Assembly: GCF_900451005.1 (NCBI RefSeq)
Contig: NZ_UGIB01000001.1
Location: 310,001-374,000, forward strand
Length of the DNA: 64,000 bases
Source of the DNA: Helicobacter fennelliae
Lineage (GTDB): Bacteria > Campylobacterota > Campylobacteria > Campylobacterales > Helicobacteraceae
Direction of reading: 5' to 3'
Each line of letters opens with the position of its first letter. Position 1 is the first letter of the stretch. Under the pieces are notes generated by a model. It ran no database searches and was not told where the DNA came from. It was given only the letters and a program-made list of their open reading frames with translations. The translations under genes were made by a program, and so were the position numbers. Of this stretch, positions 11,089-20,985 are shown one piece after another.

Positions 11089-12069
11089 TCAATGTGTGAG
11101 CGCATATACACTCATATCAACAAGCCTGTGGCTATACCCCATTTCATTGTCATACCACGCAAGCACTTTCAAAAATTTATCGCCAACCATTGAGGTTTTG
11201 TCCGGAAGGATAATCGCGCTATATGATGAGCCGACAAAATCAATCGAGACGCATTTATCCTCATCGACATAAAAAATATTTGGCTCTTTTTTTGCCATTG
11301 CCCTAAATAGCTCATTGACTTCTTCTTTTGTCGTGCTTTTTGAAAGATTTACACTTAAATCCACGAGACTGACATCTGGCGTTGGGACGCGCATAGCATA
11401 GCCATTGAGTTTGCCTTGAAGCTCTGGTATCACAAGTGAGACTGCTTTTGCTGCGCCTGTGCTTGTAGGGATCATACTTAGTGTTGCTGCTCTTGCTCTT
11501 CGTATATCTTTATGCCGAGAATCAAGCAGATTCTGATCGTTGGTGTAGCTATGGATTGTCGTCATAAGAGCACTTTCAATGCCAAATTTTTGGTGGATTA
11601 CTTGCGCGATTGGTGCAAGGCAGTTTGTCGTGCAAGAAGCATTTGAGATAACAGATTCTCCTTTGTATTGCAAGTGATTGACGCCATAGACAAAGGTTGG
11701 CGTATCATCAGCTGGAGCTGATATGATGACTTTTTTGATGTTATTTTTGAGATGCAAAGATGCTTTCTCGATCGCATTAAATTTGCCCGTGCATTCGATC
11801 ACGCCAACTGCTTCACCAAAATCAAGGGCTTGAATATCTCGATTGCTAATGATTTTGACTTTTTTTGACTTGCCGATACATAAAGTCGTCTCATCGACTT
11901 TGGCTACATTATATTTTCTATGCACAGAATCATATTTCAGCAAATGCAAAAGTGTATCAATATCTGCTGTTGTATTCATTGAAACAAGCTCTATATCATC
12001 GCGCTCTCCGATGATCCTAGCCGCACAAAGCCCTATGCGACCCGTCCCATTAATAGCTACTTTTATCAT
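11089..12069 (-). CDS. gapA: Glyceraldehyde-3-phosphate dehydrogenase
   Basis: NAD(P)-dependent glycolytic/gluconeogenic dehydrogenase, 326 residues. The nucleotide-binding start AINGTGRIG carries Thr where most relatives have Phe. The catalytic Cys is in SNASCTTNCLAP. Start overlaps the preceding stop in ATGA, with AGGAAG upstream, so it is translationally coupled to the GtrII-like gene. Being sandwiched between a glucosyl transferase pair and pgi links central carbon flux with envelope glucosylation. Confidence 0.95.
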   Translation of the reverse strand: MIKVAINGTGRIGLCAARIIGERDDIELVSMNTTADIDTLLHLLKYDSVHRKYNVAKVDETTLCIGKSKKVKIISNRDIQALDFGEAVGVIECTGKFNAIEKASLHLKNNIKKVIISAPADDTPTFVYGVNHLQYKGESVISNASCTTNCLAPIAQVIHQKFGIESALMTTIHSYTNDQNLLDSRHKDIRRARAATLSMIPTSTGAAKAVSLVIPELQGKLNGYAMRVPTPDVSLVDLSVNLSKSTTKEEVNELFRAMAKKEPNIFYVDEDKCVSIDFVGSSYSAIILPDKTSMVGDKFLKVLAWYDNEMGYSHRLVDMSVYALTH

Positions 12070-13838
12070 TGTGCTTCCTCTTCTTGATTTGTGTTGCGTT
12101 CAGTTTGCTGCTTTAGCATTTCTTCGTTAAATTTATGGACATATTTTTCCTTACCCTTAAATGTAATAACCGTGCAATATGGATACACTTCAATGCTATG
12201 AAAAATATTATCGATATGTTTTTGGAGCGTGCCGGCAGTCTCTTTATTACACTTTGGATTCTCGGCAAGCTTTTCAAAATCTTCAGAATCTACGATAATA
12301 ATAGGCTGCTCCTCTGGCACATCACCCCAACCATAATGCTTCATCGCTGTGCGCACCCAATATTTGCCATCAGTAATCGTTACAAGCCTTTTCATCAAAG
12401 GATTATGCTTTGAGGAGTTCTCCAGCACCGGCGAAGCTGTAACCCAACCTCGGATTCTAAAAATATAATCTTTATAATTTTTCTGCTTTGGCATTACATT
12501 CACAAGGTCATTAAGCAGAATCGTAAATCTAAAGTTTTGAAATTTGTCTTGTTGTGCGAGCGCATTTCCATAAGCGTTTGCAAACACAATAAGCGACCAA
12601 GTCAAAGCACCCGCGACAACTGCGCTTGAGATATAAAACAATCGCGAAGGAAGCGCCCTGTGGATAAGGTTGTTTGAATTTGTTCGTTGCTGATCTTCTT
12701 GCTTATACGCCCAGCCGCGCCACGCACTCACGATATAAATCGCCATCGCAGCAGTAAAAACACCAATGCCGATAAAAGCTCTTGGACGCGTAAGTGGAAG
12801 AGAAAGCACAAGATAAGTCCCATACGAAAACACAATCCCAATCACAAGCACACAAAGCGCAAGAATCAATGATAAGCCTTTATTGATTTTGGATTGATAC
12901 ACCGCGCTAATAAGAAACAAAGCCACCAACAGCACAAAACAAATCTTAATACCCGTCCAATCAAAGTCATTCCACAAAAAGCCAAGATACATTTGGATAT
13001 TGTGTAGCACGCCATTAAGCATTTCGCTTGGAGGAAAGGTTTGTGTGCCTGCTTGTGAGTGAGCAAATTGGTGCATAATAAATGTGCGGAAAAAGAGCAA
13101 TGCAAGCAGATAATTACATGCTGAAACGCCCATAAAAATAAGCGTTTTTTTGATGCCGGCATTTGTTTGATTAAACATCAAGAATCCAAAAAATAACACT
13201 AAGATAATTTCTATCCCGCTACTTGCTTGATAAGTCATACACATTCCAAGAGAGCAAAGGAATGAAACAGGAATATATGCGCGCACATGATGGATAAACA
13301 CAAAAGGAATAACACTAAACAAAACCGAAAGTGCCATATATGGAGAATCGTATTTGAAAGAAAGCTCTTCTAAAAAATACGGAGAAAGCCCGATAGGAAT
13401 TGATGCGATAATTCCTAGAGCTGTGAGACGCTTTTTGTTTGGAATCTCGTTTGATTCCCACTGAGAATCTTCGTTTTTCCATATCACTTCACGAATGCTC
13501 CACACAAGAATAATCGAAGCAAAACTCAAAAATGTGATCGCGACAAGCTGTGTGAGCGGCGAAATGTCAGCAAGGATTGTATCCATATGCATAAAATTTG
13601 ACAAAAACCAGCTGATATATCGAGAAAAGTTATCCCATTCCTTGTAGCCGATAATTGAGCGATTGAGATCATCAATATAATACACATCTGCGCGAATAAG
13701 GCTCAAAATCCCCAAAGCATACAGCCCAAATGCGATGAGAAAATATTTCCAAAATCCTTGCGTATGAAAAAAAGCCCAGCACGCGACTTTAAACTCTTTC
13801 CACGCGCTTGCAAAAAAATTAAGACTTGATGACTTCAT
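12066..13838 (-). CDS. GtrII-like polytopic glucosyltransferase
   Basis: A 590-residue integral membrane protein with about ten hydrophobic segments and a soluble C-terminal third. The start of the mature region, with YYIDDLNRSIIGY and a conserved Asp pair in the first periplasmic loop, matches the GtrII family (Glucos_trans_II). This family moves glucose from undecaprenyl-phosphate-glucose onto surface polysaccharide. Starts at a TAATG overlap with the GtrB-like gene, with AAGGAGT as RBS. The acceptor cannot be told from sequence. Confidence 0.75.
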   Translation of the reverse strand: MKSSSLNFFASAWKEFKVACWAFFHTQGFWKYFLIAFGLYALGILSLIRADVYYIDDLNRSIIGYKEWDNFSRYISWFLSNFMHMDTILADISPLTQLVAITFLSFASIILVWSIREVIWKNEDSQWESNEIPNKKRLTALGIIASIPIGLSPYFLEELSFKYDSPYMALSVLFSVIPFVFIHHVRAYIPVSFLCSLGMCMTYQASSGIEIILVLFFGFLMFNQTNAGIKKTLIFMGVSACNYLLALLFFRTFIMHQFAHSQAGTQTFPPSEMLNGVLHNIQMYLGFLWNDFDWTGIKICFVLLVALFLISAVYQSKINKGLSLILALCVLVIGIVFSYGTYLVLSLPLTRPRAFIGIGVFTAAMAIYIVSAWRGWAYKQEDQQRTNSNNLIHRALPSRLFYISSAVVAGALTWSLIVFANAYGNALAQQDKFQNFRFTILLNDLVNVMPKQKNYKDYIFRIRGWVTASPVLENSSKHNPLMKRLVTITDGKYWVRTAMKHYGWGDVPEEQPIIIVDSEDFEKLAENPKCNKETAGTLQKHIDNIFHSIEVYPYCTVITFKGKEKYVHKFNEEMLKQQTERNTNQEEEAQ

Positions 13839-14992
13839 TATGACTCCTTATTCTTTTTGGATTTTGTAGTTTTTTTGGATTCTGTGGTTTTAGATTCTGC
13901 TATGTTTGCGGATTTTGCGGTGCGTAGAGATTTTGCGGTTTGTGTAGATTCTGTGTTTTGGCAATCTTTTCTTTCAAGCGTATCCAAAATAAAATGCGGG
14001 CGCATTTTGACTTGCTCATAGATTCTAGCGATGTATTCACCGATGATACCTAGCAAAATAAGCTGGATTCCGCCAATAAAAGAAATGATAACAATAAGGC
14101 TTGGGTAGCCCGGCACAGGATTGCCATACAAAATCGTATCAACAATGCGATAGATTCCATACACCACAGCAAATAAACTAATAAAAAACCCAAACACAAA
14201 CGCGATACGCAAAGGCATTGTGCTAAAGCTTACAATCCCCTCAATCGCGTATTTAAAGAGCTTCCAAAAACTCCAGCTTGAGGATTCTTTGAAATGTGGT
14301 ATATACTCATACTCCAAACACTGCCGCTTAAACCCAACCCATGCAAACATTGCCTTTGAGAATCGATGATATTCAGGCATTTTCAAAAGCGCATTTACCA
14401 CTTCTCTATCCATAAGCCTAAAATCCCGCACTCCAGATTCTATCTTGACCTCTGAAATCCAATTAGAAACCTTATAAAACAACTCACTCAAAAACGCTCG
14501 TATCTTGCTCTCACCCGCTCGCGTCGTGCGTCTAGCATAGATTATTTTTGTTTGTCGTTTGGATTTAAGCCAAATCTCTACCATTTGCGGAATGAGACTT
14601 GGCGGATCTTGCAAATCCGCATCAAGCAAAATCACACCCTCGCCTCTTGCCTGCTGCAACCCCGCCAAAATCGCCGCCTCTTTGCCAAAATTGCGCGAAA
14701 ACGAAAACACACGAATCGTATAATCAGGATTTGTATCTTTGGCATTCATATCCATAAGGATTTGCAATGTTTTATCCTTGCTGCCGTCATTGACAAAGAT
14801 AAATTCATAAGGTTGAAAATGTGTATCTTGTGGCGCGATAAGCTGTGTGTTGTCTCTCAACAATGGCTTAATGGATTCCATTGTTTTGGTGATTTCTTGC
14901 ATAAATTTTGGAAGCGATATTTCTTCGTTATAGCATGGAACAACAATAGAAATACCCACGCATGATTGATGATGAGATTCTTGTTTATTCAT
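13838..14992 (-). CDS. GtrB/DPM1-like family 2 glycosyltransferase
   Basis: Likely bactoprenol-phosphate hexosyltransferase. The N-terminal GT2 domain starts with VVPCYNEEISLP, followed by VNDGSKD and the metal-binding LLDADLQDPP. Two C-terminal membrane helices lie near residues 245-320, ending in GEYIARIYEQVKMRPHF. This is the GtrB architecture, and the adjacent GtrII-like gene supports a lipid-linked donor pathway. No GtrA-type flippase is visible nearby. The last 45 residues are a Lys/Thr/Ser/Glu tail with repeated TAKS/TESK units encoded by degenerate copies of the GATTCT motif. Confidence 0.82.
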   Translation of the reverse strand: MNKQESHHQSCVGISIVVPCYNEEISLPKFMQEITKTMESIKPLLRDNTQLIAPQDTHFQPYEFIFVNDGSKDKTLQILMDMNAKDTNPDYTIRVFSFSRNFGKEAAILAGLQQARGEGVILLDADLQDPPSLIPQMVEIWLKSKRQTKIIYARRTTRAGESKIRAFLSELFYKVSNWISEVKIESGVRDFRLMDREVVNALLKMPEYHRFSKAMFAWVGFKRQCLEYEYIPHFKESSSWSFWKLFKYAIEGIVSFSTMPLRIAFVFGFFISLFAVVYGIYRIVDTILYGNPVPGYPSLIVIISFIGGIQLILLGIIGEYIARIYEQVKMRPHFILDTLERKDCQNTESTQTAKSLRTAKSANIAESKTTESKKTTKSKKNKES

Positions 14993-15089
14993 TGTTTTGC
15001 CTTGATTGAATAAAATTAAGTTTCGATTCTAGTGCGCAGAATTAAATCAGGATTAAATAAAGCAATAATATAAATAAGATGTAGTCGCA

Positions 15090-16019
15090 TTATTCTTTAA
15101 ATGCCCCATAATTCATAATTTTTTTGTATCGCTTCTCAAGATAGTCTTTGTCTTGAGAGATTTCATCAAGGCTTTTTAAAAAATATTCTTTAATCGCAAG
15201 TGCGGCTTGCTCTTTGTCTCTGTGCGCTCCTCGCGGTGGCTCGGGGATTATATCATCGATAAGCTGTGCTTTTTTAAGTTCATTTGGGGTGATTTTCATC
15301 GCTTTTGTCGCGGATTCTATCTTTGAAGGATCATTCCACAAAATAGCAGCACAACCCTCTGGAGAAATCACACTAAAAATAGAGTATTGCATCATCGCTA
15401 ATTTATCAGCCACCGCAATGGCTAAAGCTCCACCACTTCCACCCTCACCTATCACAACAGCAATAGTAGGCGTCTTTAAAGCGGCAAATTCTTGTAAATT
15501 TTTGGCTATGGCTTCGCTCTGCCCGCGCTCCTCAGCACCAATCCCAGGATATGCACCAGAAGTATCGACAAACATCAAAATCGGAATCTTGAATTTTTCG
15601 GCAAGTTTTGCAGCCTTGAGTGCTTTTCTGTATCCTTCAGGATTTGGCATACCAAAATTCCGCATAATTTTATTTTTGGTGCCTCTGCCCTTTTCTTCGC
15701 CTATGACCAAAACAGGATAATCATCGATTTTGCCAATCATACACACAATAGCCTTATCATCGCTAAAATGCCTATCTCCACAAATCTCATACATATCTTT
15801 GAGCAACAACTCAATATAATCAAGCGCATACGGGCGATCGGGGTGTCTTGCTAATTGAAGCTTTTGATAATCGCTCATATTGCTATATACTTTATGCAAC
15901 TCTTTTTCGTATTCTTTTTCTAAGATTTTTTTGGCAGCCATATCACCACGGATATTTGCCATTTCTATATCATCTTGAATACTTTTAAGCTGCTTTTCAA
16001 AGTCTAGATATGTCGCCAT
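15090..16019 (-). CDS. accA: Acetyl-CoA carboxylase carboxyltransferase subunit alpha
   Basis: Transfers the carboxyl group from biotin to acetyl-CoA, making malonyl-CoA for fatty-acid synthesis; partner is AccD, encoded elsewhere. It has 309 residues, normal for the family. It shows [13 protein letters not shown], the PEGYRKA loop, [18 protein letters not shown] and [12 protein letters not shown]. It lies 20 bp downstream of fabF in the fabG-acpP-fabF-accA order also seen in H. pylori. Confidence 0.96.
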   Translation of the reverse strand: MATYLDFEKQLKSIQDDIEMANIRGDMAAKKILEKEYEKELHKVYSNMSDYQKLQLARHPDRPYALDYIELLLKDMYEICGDRHFSDDKAIVCMIGKIDDYPVLVIGEEKGRGTKNKIMRNFGMPNPEGYRKALKAAKLAEKFKIPILMFVDTSGAYPGIGAEERGQSEAIAKNLQEFAALKTPTIAVVIGEGGSGGALAIAVADKLAMMQYSIFSVISPEGCAAILWNDPSKIESATKAMKITPNELKKAQLIDDIIPEPPRGAHRDKEQAALAIKEYFLKSLDEISQDKDYLEKRYKKIMNYGAFKE

Positions 16020-16039
16020 TTTGACTTTCCAAAAAATAC

Positions 16040-17278
16040 TTAAACTCTTTTAAAGATAATAACACCATTTGTCCCACCAAAACCAAAGGAATTACTCATA
16101 ACCGCTTCAACTTTGGCTTCTCGCGCAACATTAGGTATATAGTCTAAATCACATTCTGGATCTTTGTTTTCTTGATTGATTGTTGGTGGTAAGATTCCGC
16201 GATTCATCGCCATGATAGAAATAACCGCCTCAATGACACCTGCTGCGCCTAGACAATGCCCGATCTGCCCTTTTGTAGAGCTTACAGGAGGAACCTTATC
16301 TTTGCCACCAAATACATTACGTAAAGCGATCGTCTCAAACAAATCATTATACGCTGTGCTTGTGCCATGCGCATTGATATAGTCGATTTTTACATTTGCC
16401 ATTTCAAGTGCGGCTTTCATCGCACGATACGCACCTTCTCCTTCTGGAGCTGGCGTTGTCATATGATTTGCATCGCCACTCTCACCAAACCCTGCAACTT
16501 CAGCATATATCTTTGCTCCCCTTGCTTTGGCTGCTTCATACTCCTCAAGGATCAAAGCACCCGCGCCCTCGCCCATTACAAATCCATTTCTGTCTTTGTC
16601 AAATGGTCGTGAAGCTTTTTGCGGATCGTCATTTCTATCACTTAGTGCTTTCATCGCCGCAAATCCACCAATGCCAACCGGACAAATTGTAGATTCTGAG
16701 CCAATCACAAGCATTTTGTCAGCACAGCCAAGCATAATCGTCTTAGACGCCTCAATAATCGCATGAACGCCCGCGGCACAAGCTGTTACGCTCGCTAGAT
16801 TTGGTCCTTTGATACCAAATTCGATAGAAGTAAATCCACCTAACATATTAATAAGTGCTGAAGGTATGAAAAATGGGGTAATCCTACGTGGCCCTTTTTC
16901 AAAACATGTTATAGAATTTTTCTCGATATTGATAAGCCCGCCAATACCCGCCGCAGAGCTCACCCCAAAGCGATTAGCGATACTTTCATCACATTTGCCA
17001 TCTTGATTTAAAAGCCCGCTATCAAGCATCGCTTCTTTTGAAGCTTTTAAACCAAGCTGTATGAATCGATCAGCCTTTTTTACATCTTTTGGGCTCAATA
17101 CCTCTTCGGGATCAAAGTTTGGGATTTCCGCAGCGATTTGGACTGGAAAGTCTGTCGCATCAAAACAAGTGATCTTTTTGACACCACATTCTCCATTGAT
17201 GATAGCCTCAAAAGAATCACTTTTATTTAGTCCCAATGCATTGACCATACCAATACCCGTAACAACTACTCTACGCAT
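16040..17278 (-). CDS. fabF: 3-oxoacyl-[acyl-carrier-protein] synthase II
   Basis: Elongating condensing enzyme, 412 residues. The Cys-His-His triad is in [19 protein letters not shown] and [12 protein letters not shown]. The C-terminus has [18 protein letters not shown] precedes the ATG. It follows acpP and is followed by accA on the same strand. Confidence 0.97.
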   Translation of the reverse strand: MRRVVVTGIGMVNALGLNKSDSFEAIINGECGVKKITCFDATDFPVQIAAEIPNFDPEEVLSPKDVKKADRFIQLGLKASKEAMLDSGLLNQDGKCDESIANRFGVSSAAGIGGLINIEKNSITCFEKGPRRITPFFIPSALINMLGGFTSIEFGIKGPNLASVTACAAGVHAIIEASKTIMLGCADKMLVIGSESTICPVGIGGFAAMKALSDRNDDPQKASRPFDKDRNGFVMGEGAGALILEEYEAAKARGAKIYAEVAGFGESGDANHMTTPAPEGEGAYRAMKAALEMANVKIDYINAHGTSTAYNDLFETIALRNVFGGKDKVPPVSSTKGQIGHCLGAAGVIEAVISIMAMNRGILPPTINQENKDPECDLDYIPNVAREAKVEAVMSNSFGFGGTNGVIIFKRV

Positions 17279-17342
17279 AATTCTCCTTAGCTATACCCTA
17301 AAGTCTTAGGGCAAGATTGTTTAATCGTTTGAAATGATTTGA

Positions 17343-17576
17343 TTATTTTTTGTGAGTTTCGATAAAAGTAACCACATCGCTTACTTTTTGGATTTTGCTT
17401 GCTTCCTCATCTGGAATATCTACATTGAATTTTTCTTCCAACGCCATAATAAGCTCAACAACATCTAAAGAATCTGCGTTTAAATCCTTAATAAATTCTG
17501 CCTCTGGTGTAACGAGATTTGCATCTACACTCAACTCTTCCGCAATGATTTGTTTAACTTCATCAAATAAAGCCAT
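17343..17576 (-). CDS. acpP: Acyl carrier protein
   Basis: A 77-residue acidic carrier protein. The phosphopantetheine attachment site is Ser36 in [20 protein letters not shown] is 6 nt before the ATG. Placed between fabG and fabF. It probably has its own promoter just upstream, in keeping with the high level of AcpP needed. Confidence 0.97.
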   Translation of the reverse strand: MALFDEVKQIIAEELSVDANLVTPEAEFIKDLNADSLDVVELIMALEEKFNVDIPDEEASKIQKVSDVVTFIETHKK

Positions 17577-17608
17577 TTTTTACTCCTTAGAAATTTTAAT
17601 AATCCGCT

Positions 17609-17614
17609 ATTTTA
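17609..17614 (-). promoter_or_regulatory. Candidate -10 element for acpP
   Basis: Minus-strand TAAAAT about 32 bp upstream of the acpP start, inside an A/T-rich stretch in the fabG-acpP gap. It would give a short leader. Assigned by position and sequence only. Confidence 0.35.
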
Positions 17615-17667
17615 ACAAATATTTTATTTAAAACAATATAAAAAGAAAAAATTTGTGTGAAATAACC

Positions 17668-18411
17668 TTACATATATAATCCACCATTGACTTTCAAAAC
17701 CTCTCCTGTGATGTAGCTTGCGCTATCGCTTAGCAAAAACGCCACCGCTTCTGCCACTTCATGCGCTTGACCAAAACGAGCGAGGGGAATGGTTTTTTTG
17801 TAGTTTTCTTTGATTTCATCACTCAAAGAATCCGTCATATCTGTTTGGATAAATCCGGGCGTAACGCAATTAAACCGCACATTCCGAGAAGCCCCCTCAT
17901 ACGCGAAACTTTTACTCATCGCAATCATTCCACCCTTGCTTGCTGCATAATTTGTCTGCCCTGCATTACCTCTCTCACCGATGATTGAAGCGATATTGAC
18001 AATCGATCCAAATCTCTGCTTACTCATAAGCTTTAACCCCTCACGACAGCCAATAAAGCATGATTTAAGGTTTGCGTCAATGACTTGCATAAAATCCTCT
18101 GTTTTCATTCGCAAAGCAAGTTTATCATTTGTGATTCCGGCATTATTGACAAGATAGCTTAGCTCTCCATCACTTTGGGTGATAAGCTTTAGCCCTTCGA
18201 TAAATGCTTCCTCATCGGTCGCATCAAACCCAACCACAGCCGCTTTATGCCCGTTAGATTCTATCTCAGCTTTAAGCGCGTCTGCTATTTCTGGCTTAGA
18301 GCGATAATTAATCCAAACTTTGAGCCCATAGGCTGCAAGCACCCTTGCTATCTCTGCTCCGATACTTCTTGAAGCTCCGGTGATTAAGACATTTTTTCCA
18401 CTAAATTTCAT
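17668..18411 (-). CDS. fabG: 3-oxoacyl-[acyl-carrier-protein] reductase
   Basis: NADPH-dependent short-chain dehydrogenase of fatty-acid elongation, 247 residues. TGASRSIG is the cofactor loop, NNAG follows, and the catalytic Tyr-Lys are in YAASKGG. The ATG at 18411 is chosen because AGGAG lies just before it; the longer reading to 18462 adds an unlikely leader. First gene of the fab cluster. Confidence 0.96.
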   Translation of the reverse strand: MKFSGKNVLITGASRSIGAEIARVLAAYGLKVWINYRSKPEIADALKAEIESNGHKAAVVGFDATDEEAFIEGLKLITQSDGELSYLVNNAGITNDKLALRMKTEDFMQVIDANLKSCFIGCREGLKLMSKQRFGSIVNIASIIGERGNAGQTNYAASKGGMIAMSKSFAYEGASRNVRFNCVTPGFIQTDMTDSLSDEIKENYKKTIPLARFGQAHEVAEAVAFLLSDSASYITGEVLKVNGGLYM

Positions 18412-18517
18412 ATTTTCTCCTATTTTTCTTTGAGATGTTGAGATAAAACAAAATAGTAGCAAAAATATAAAAATAACGCACTTATCGCTTTAATCCTTGA
18501 AACAAAGATAGATGTCG

Positions 18518-19267
18518 CTATCTTTTTGCGTAGAACTCATCACAGCCAAGGCGAAAGATTTTCTTATAGCCCTTGGATTTGAGAAATTTTGGAATCACAA
18601 AATCTTTATAATTGTTTTCAATGCCAAGCAGCCCAATATCAAAGTTTTCAAAATCAAGCGATTCTAAAATCTTCATCTCGCCGCCCTCCACATCAATAGA
18701 CATATAGTCGATGCGCCTGATGTGCGGGTGATTTCGCATAAGTGTAGAAAAGCGCATGCTCTGCATTTCTATAATCTCATAGCTCCCGCCAAACTCCGCT
18801 ATCTCGTGCTCTATGCGCTCTAGGTGCCGCGGGTCATACTCATCTAAAATACCGCTTAGCATTTGCGCGTAGCCTTGGATTTGGAGGAATTTGATTGTTT
18901 TGTCTTGGTTAAAAAGTGCGATATTGTAGTATGAGACTTTGGGATTTTGGCGATTTTTTTGTAAGCTAGCAAAGACTTTAGAATCTGCTTCTATGAGTAT
19001 GCCCCCCCCCAAACACCATCTAGTGCGTAAGTATTACTTAAGCTCACTCCATCATTTGCCCCAATATCGACAAAAAACAAATCGCTTGGCTTTGCGTTAC
19101 GATAATAAAACAGCACAAAGAGATCCTGCCCAATATTGTGAATAGCTTTTTAGATTCTTGTTTGCTTCGCGCCAGCGCGCAAACTCACGCTCTAGTTTTT
19201 TTACATGTATCTTACTTAGAAAATTAAGTTTTTCTTTGAGTTTTAATGCTTTATTTGCTATTGCCAT
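18518..19267 (-). pseudogene. FkbM-family methyltransferase, frame disrupted twice
   Basis: Starts at ATG 19267 (MAIANKALKLKEKL...) and should continue into FFVDIGANDGVSLSNTYALDG, the SAM-binding FkbM start. It then continues into ILIEADSKVFASLQK and MSIDVEGGEMKILESL downstream. Two breaks are seen. A run of five A (complement of 19147-19151) shifts the frame; four would keep it. A run of nine G (19002-19010 as C) also shifts it; ten would keep it. The G run could be a phase switch in the OFF state, but the second break suggests decay. A sibling with an intact frame lies at 58543. Confidence 0.75.
19002..19010 (-). repeat. G9 tract in FkbM gene (OFF)
   Basis: Nine consecutive C on the plus strand, G on the coding strand. 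Ten would join the upstream frame (DGVWG) with the downstream frame (GILIEAD). Confidence 0.9.
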
Positions 19268-19464
19268 ACGCTCTCCTTTGCCTTCTGCGTTGTTTTTGTT
19301 TTTATAGCTTCATTACAAATCAAAATTCTAATTCTTTTAGCTTAAAAATCCTTAAAACCCCAAAATACACAATCAAATACATCAAAAATAAACTTCAAAA
19401 GTATATACTTGTATGTTTTAGGACCTGATAAAAGGATCTCCAAGCAAAGCCAAAAGGAACAATA

Positions 19465-20163
19465 ATGTCAAATGCGTATCCAAATTTATATCATTGTATA
19501 TACCACTCGCCTTTGGGGGCGATGTATATGCACTCTTGTGGCAAGGCTTTGCGTGCGCTGTATTTTGAGAGACAAAAATACCATCAAACCTACGAGAATC
19601 CAGAATCTAAAGAGCTTCAAGCCAATGATTTGGAGATTTTTACACAGACGAAACTTTGGCTTGATCGCTACTTTAGCGGGCAGATTCCAGATTTTGTGCC
19701 AAAACTTGCGCCAAATGGTAGCGACTTTGCCAAACAGGTATGGAGGATTTTGCAAGGCATTTCATATGGCATGATTATGACTTATGGAGAGATCGCAAAG
19801 ATTCTCGCAAAAAATCGCGCGCAAACACAAGCAATGATAGATTCAATAGATTTGGCAGAATCCAAACCTTTGGAATCTAGCGCATTAGATTCTAGTTTTT
19901 TAACATCAAACCTTGCAGAATCTAGCACGCAAACTTTTGCATTAGAATCCAACGCACCTATTAAGCTTCCCAAAATGTCCGCTCAAGCTGTCGGTGACGC
20001 AGTCGGACGCAATCCTATTGCTATCATTATCCCTTGCCACCGCGTAATGGGTGCAAACGCTAATCTCACGGGCTATGCGGGCGGAATAGATAAAAAAATA
20101 AAACTCTTAGAGCTAGAGGGCGCGGATACAAAGCGATTCAAAATGCCAAAAATACGCGGTTGA
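19465..20163 (+). CDS. ogt: Methylated-DNA--[protein]-cysteine S-methyltransferase
   Basis: Suicide repair enzyme for O6-alkylguanine. The acceptor Cys is about residue 191 in IPCHRVMG. The C-terminus has GYAGGIDKK. At 232 residues it is longer than the usual 160-180. About 55 extra residues (about 120-170) between YGEIAKILAKNRAQ and AQAVGDAVGRNP are made of AESKPLESS/ALDSSF-like units encoded by GAATCT/GATTCT. RBS is AAAAGGA. Downstream lies a repeat region, so it is probably monocistronic. Confidence 0.93.
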   Translation: MSNAYPNLYHCIYHSPLGAMYMHSCGKALRALYFERQKYHQTYENPESKELQANDLEIFTQTKLWLDRYFSGQIPDFVPKLAPNGSDFAKQVWRILQGISYGMIMTYGEIAKILAKNRAQTQAMIDSIDLAESKPLESSALDSSFLTSNLAESSTQTFALESNAPIKLPKMSAQAVGDAVGRNPIAIIIPCHRVMGANANLTGYAGGIDKKIKLLELEGADTKRFKMPKIRG

Positions 20164-20181
20164 TAATCGCAGAATCTACTT

Positions 20182-20430
20182 TTAGAATCTAGATTCTAAT
20201 TTGTATAGATTTCAAATTTTAGCTTTTTGGTAAATTTTGCGGATTGCTTCGGCTTACTTAATTAGCGACACACGAAAAGTAGCGACTCACTCGTTCGCCT
20301 TGCAAAACCCCAAAATTTATCCAAAAATCTAGAATTTTTTACACGCTCTTTTTATTCCCATAGAATCTAGATTCAAAAAGTGGATTTTATGGATTGCCAC
20401 GCAAAATTTGAAAATTTTGCTCACAATGAC
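20182..20430 (-). repeat. Right arm of the 249-bp near-perfect inverted repeat
   Basis: Reverse complement of 3551-3799 across its whole length with no indel. It starts just after ogt and ends inside a family B hairpin arm (CTCACAATGAC). Confidence 0.9.
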
Positions 20431-20548
20431 GGAGCAGGTTTGTCATTGTAAGGACGATAGGACGAAGCAATCCAGTCAAAATGGATTGCCACAGCCCTAA
20501 ATAGCTTTGCAATGACGACAAAATTAGAATCTAGATTCTAATTTGTAT

Positions 20549-20702
20549 AGATTCTAAATTCTAGCTTTTAAGCGATTTGAGCTACGAGATTTGTTTTTTG
20601 CTTCGTCAATGAACTACATGTTCTATTTCCTCGCTCAAAACTTCACAATCTATCAAGCCCTTGCAAGCCCTTGCAAACTCATCTTAAAATCTAGAATTTT
20701 TT
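20549..20702 (-). repeat. Left arm of a second inverted-repeat pair
   Basis: Matches the reverse complement of 49747-49910. It has two copies of a 10-bp tandem unit (complement of GTTTGCAAGG-type) where the partner has three, which accounts for the 10-bp length difference. A few substitutions are present. Confidence 0.85.
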
Positions 20703-20835
20703 AATGCTTTCTTGTGTTTGCATAGATTCTAGATTCTGCTTTATTCCAAAATAATTCCAAAAAGCAATAACCTTGCTAAACTTTAAGCCAAAATGTATTA
20801 AAATCAAAGTTTGATTTTGAGAAAAAGGTATAAAT

Positions 20836-20970
20836 ATGAAAAGAACTTATCAACCTCACAATACACCAAAAAAGCGCACTCATGGCTTCAGAGTGAGAAT
20901 GAAAACAAAAAATGGCAGACGCGTCATTAATGCACGAAGAGCAAAAGGAAGAAAAAGACTTTCAGTTTAG
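20836..20970 (+). CDS. rpmH: 50S ribosomal protein L34
   Basis: A 44-residue, Arg/Lys-rich protein beginning [19 protein letters not shown] and containing [17 protein letters not shown], the standard L34 layout. Sits 15 bp before rnpA, as in nearly all bacteria. An AAAGG sequence precedes the ATG. Confidence 0.97.
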   Translation: MKRTYQPHNTPKKRTHGFRVRMKTKNGRRVINARRAKGRKRLSV

Positions 20971-20985
20971 TGTTGAGTTGATTGA

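Larger units (their letters stand above)
20164..20835. other. Repeat-filled intergenic region upstream of rpmH
   Basis: These 672 bases hold the right arm of the 249-bp inverted repeat, family B hairpin remnants (20391-20520), and the left member of a second inverted-repeat pair. AGAATCTAGATTCT palindromes separate the blocks. No gene is supported. Confidence 0.85.

Noticed and set aside
12066..13838. Oligosaccharyltransferase or O-antigen polymerase for the polytopic protein
   Set aside because: The YYIDDLNRSIIGY loop and the adjacent GtrB-like gene fit GtrII better; no WWDYG-type motif is seen.
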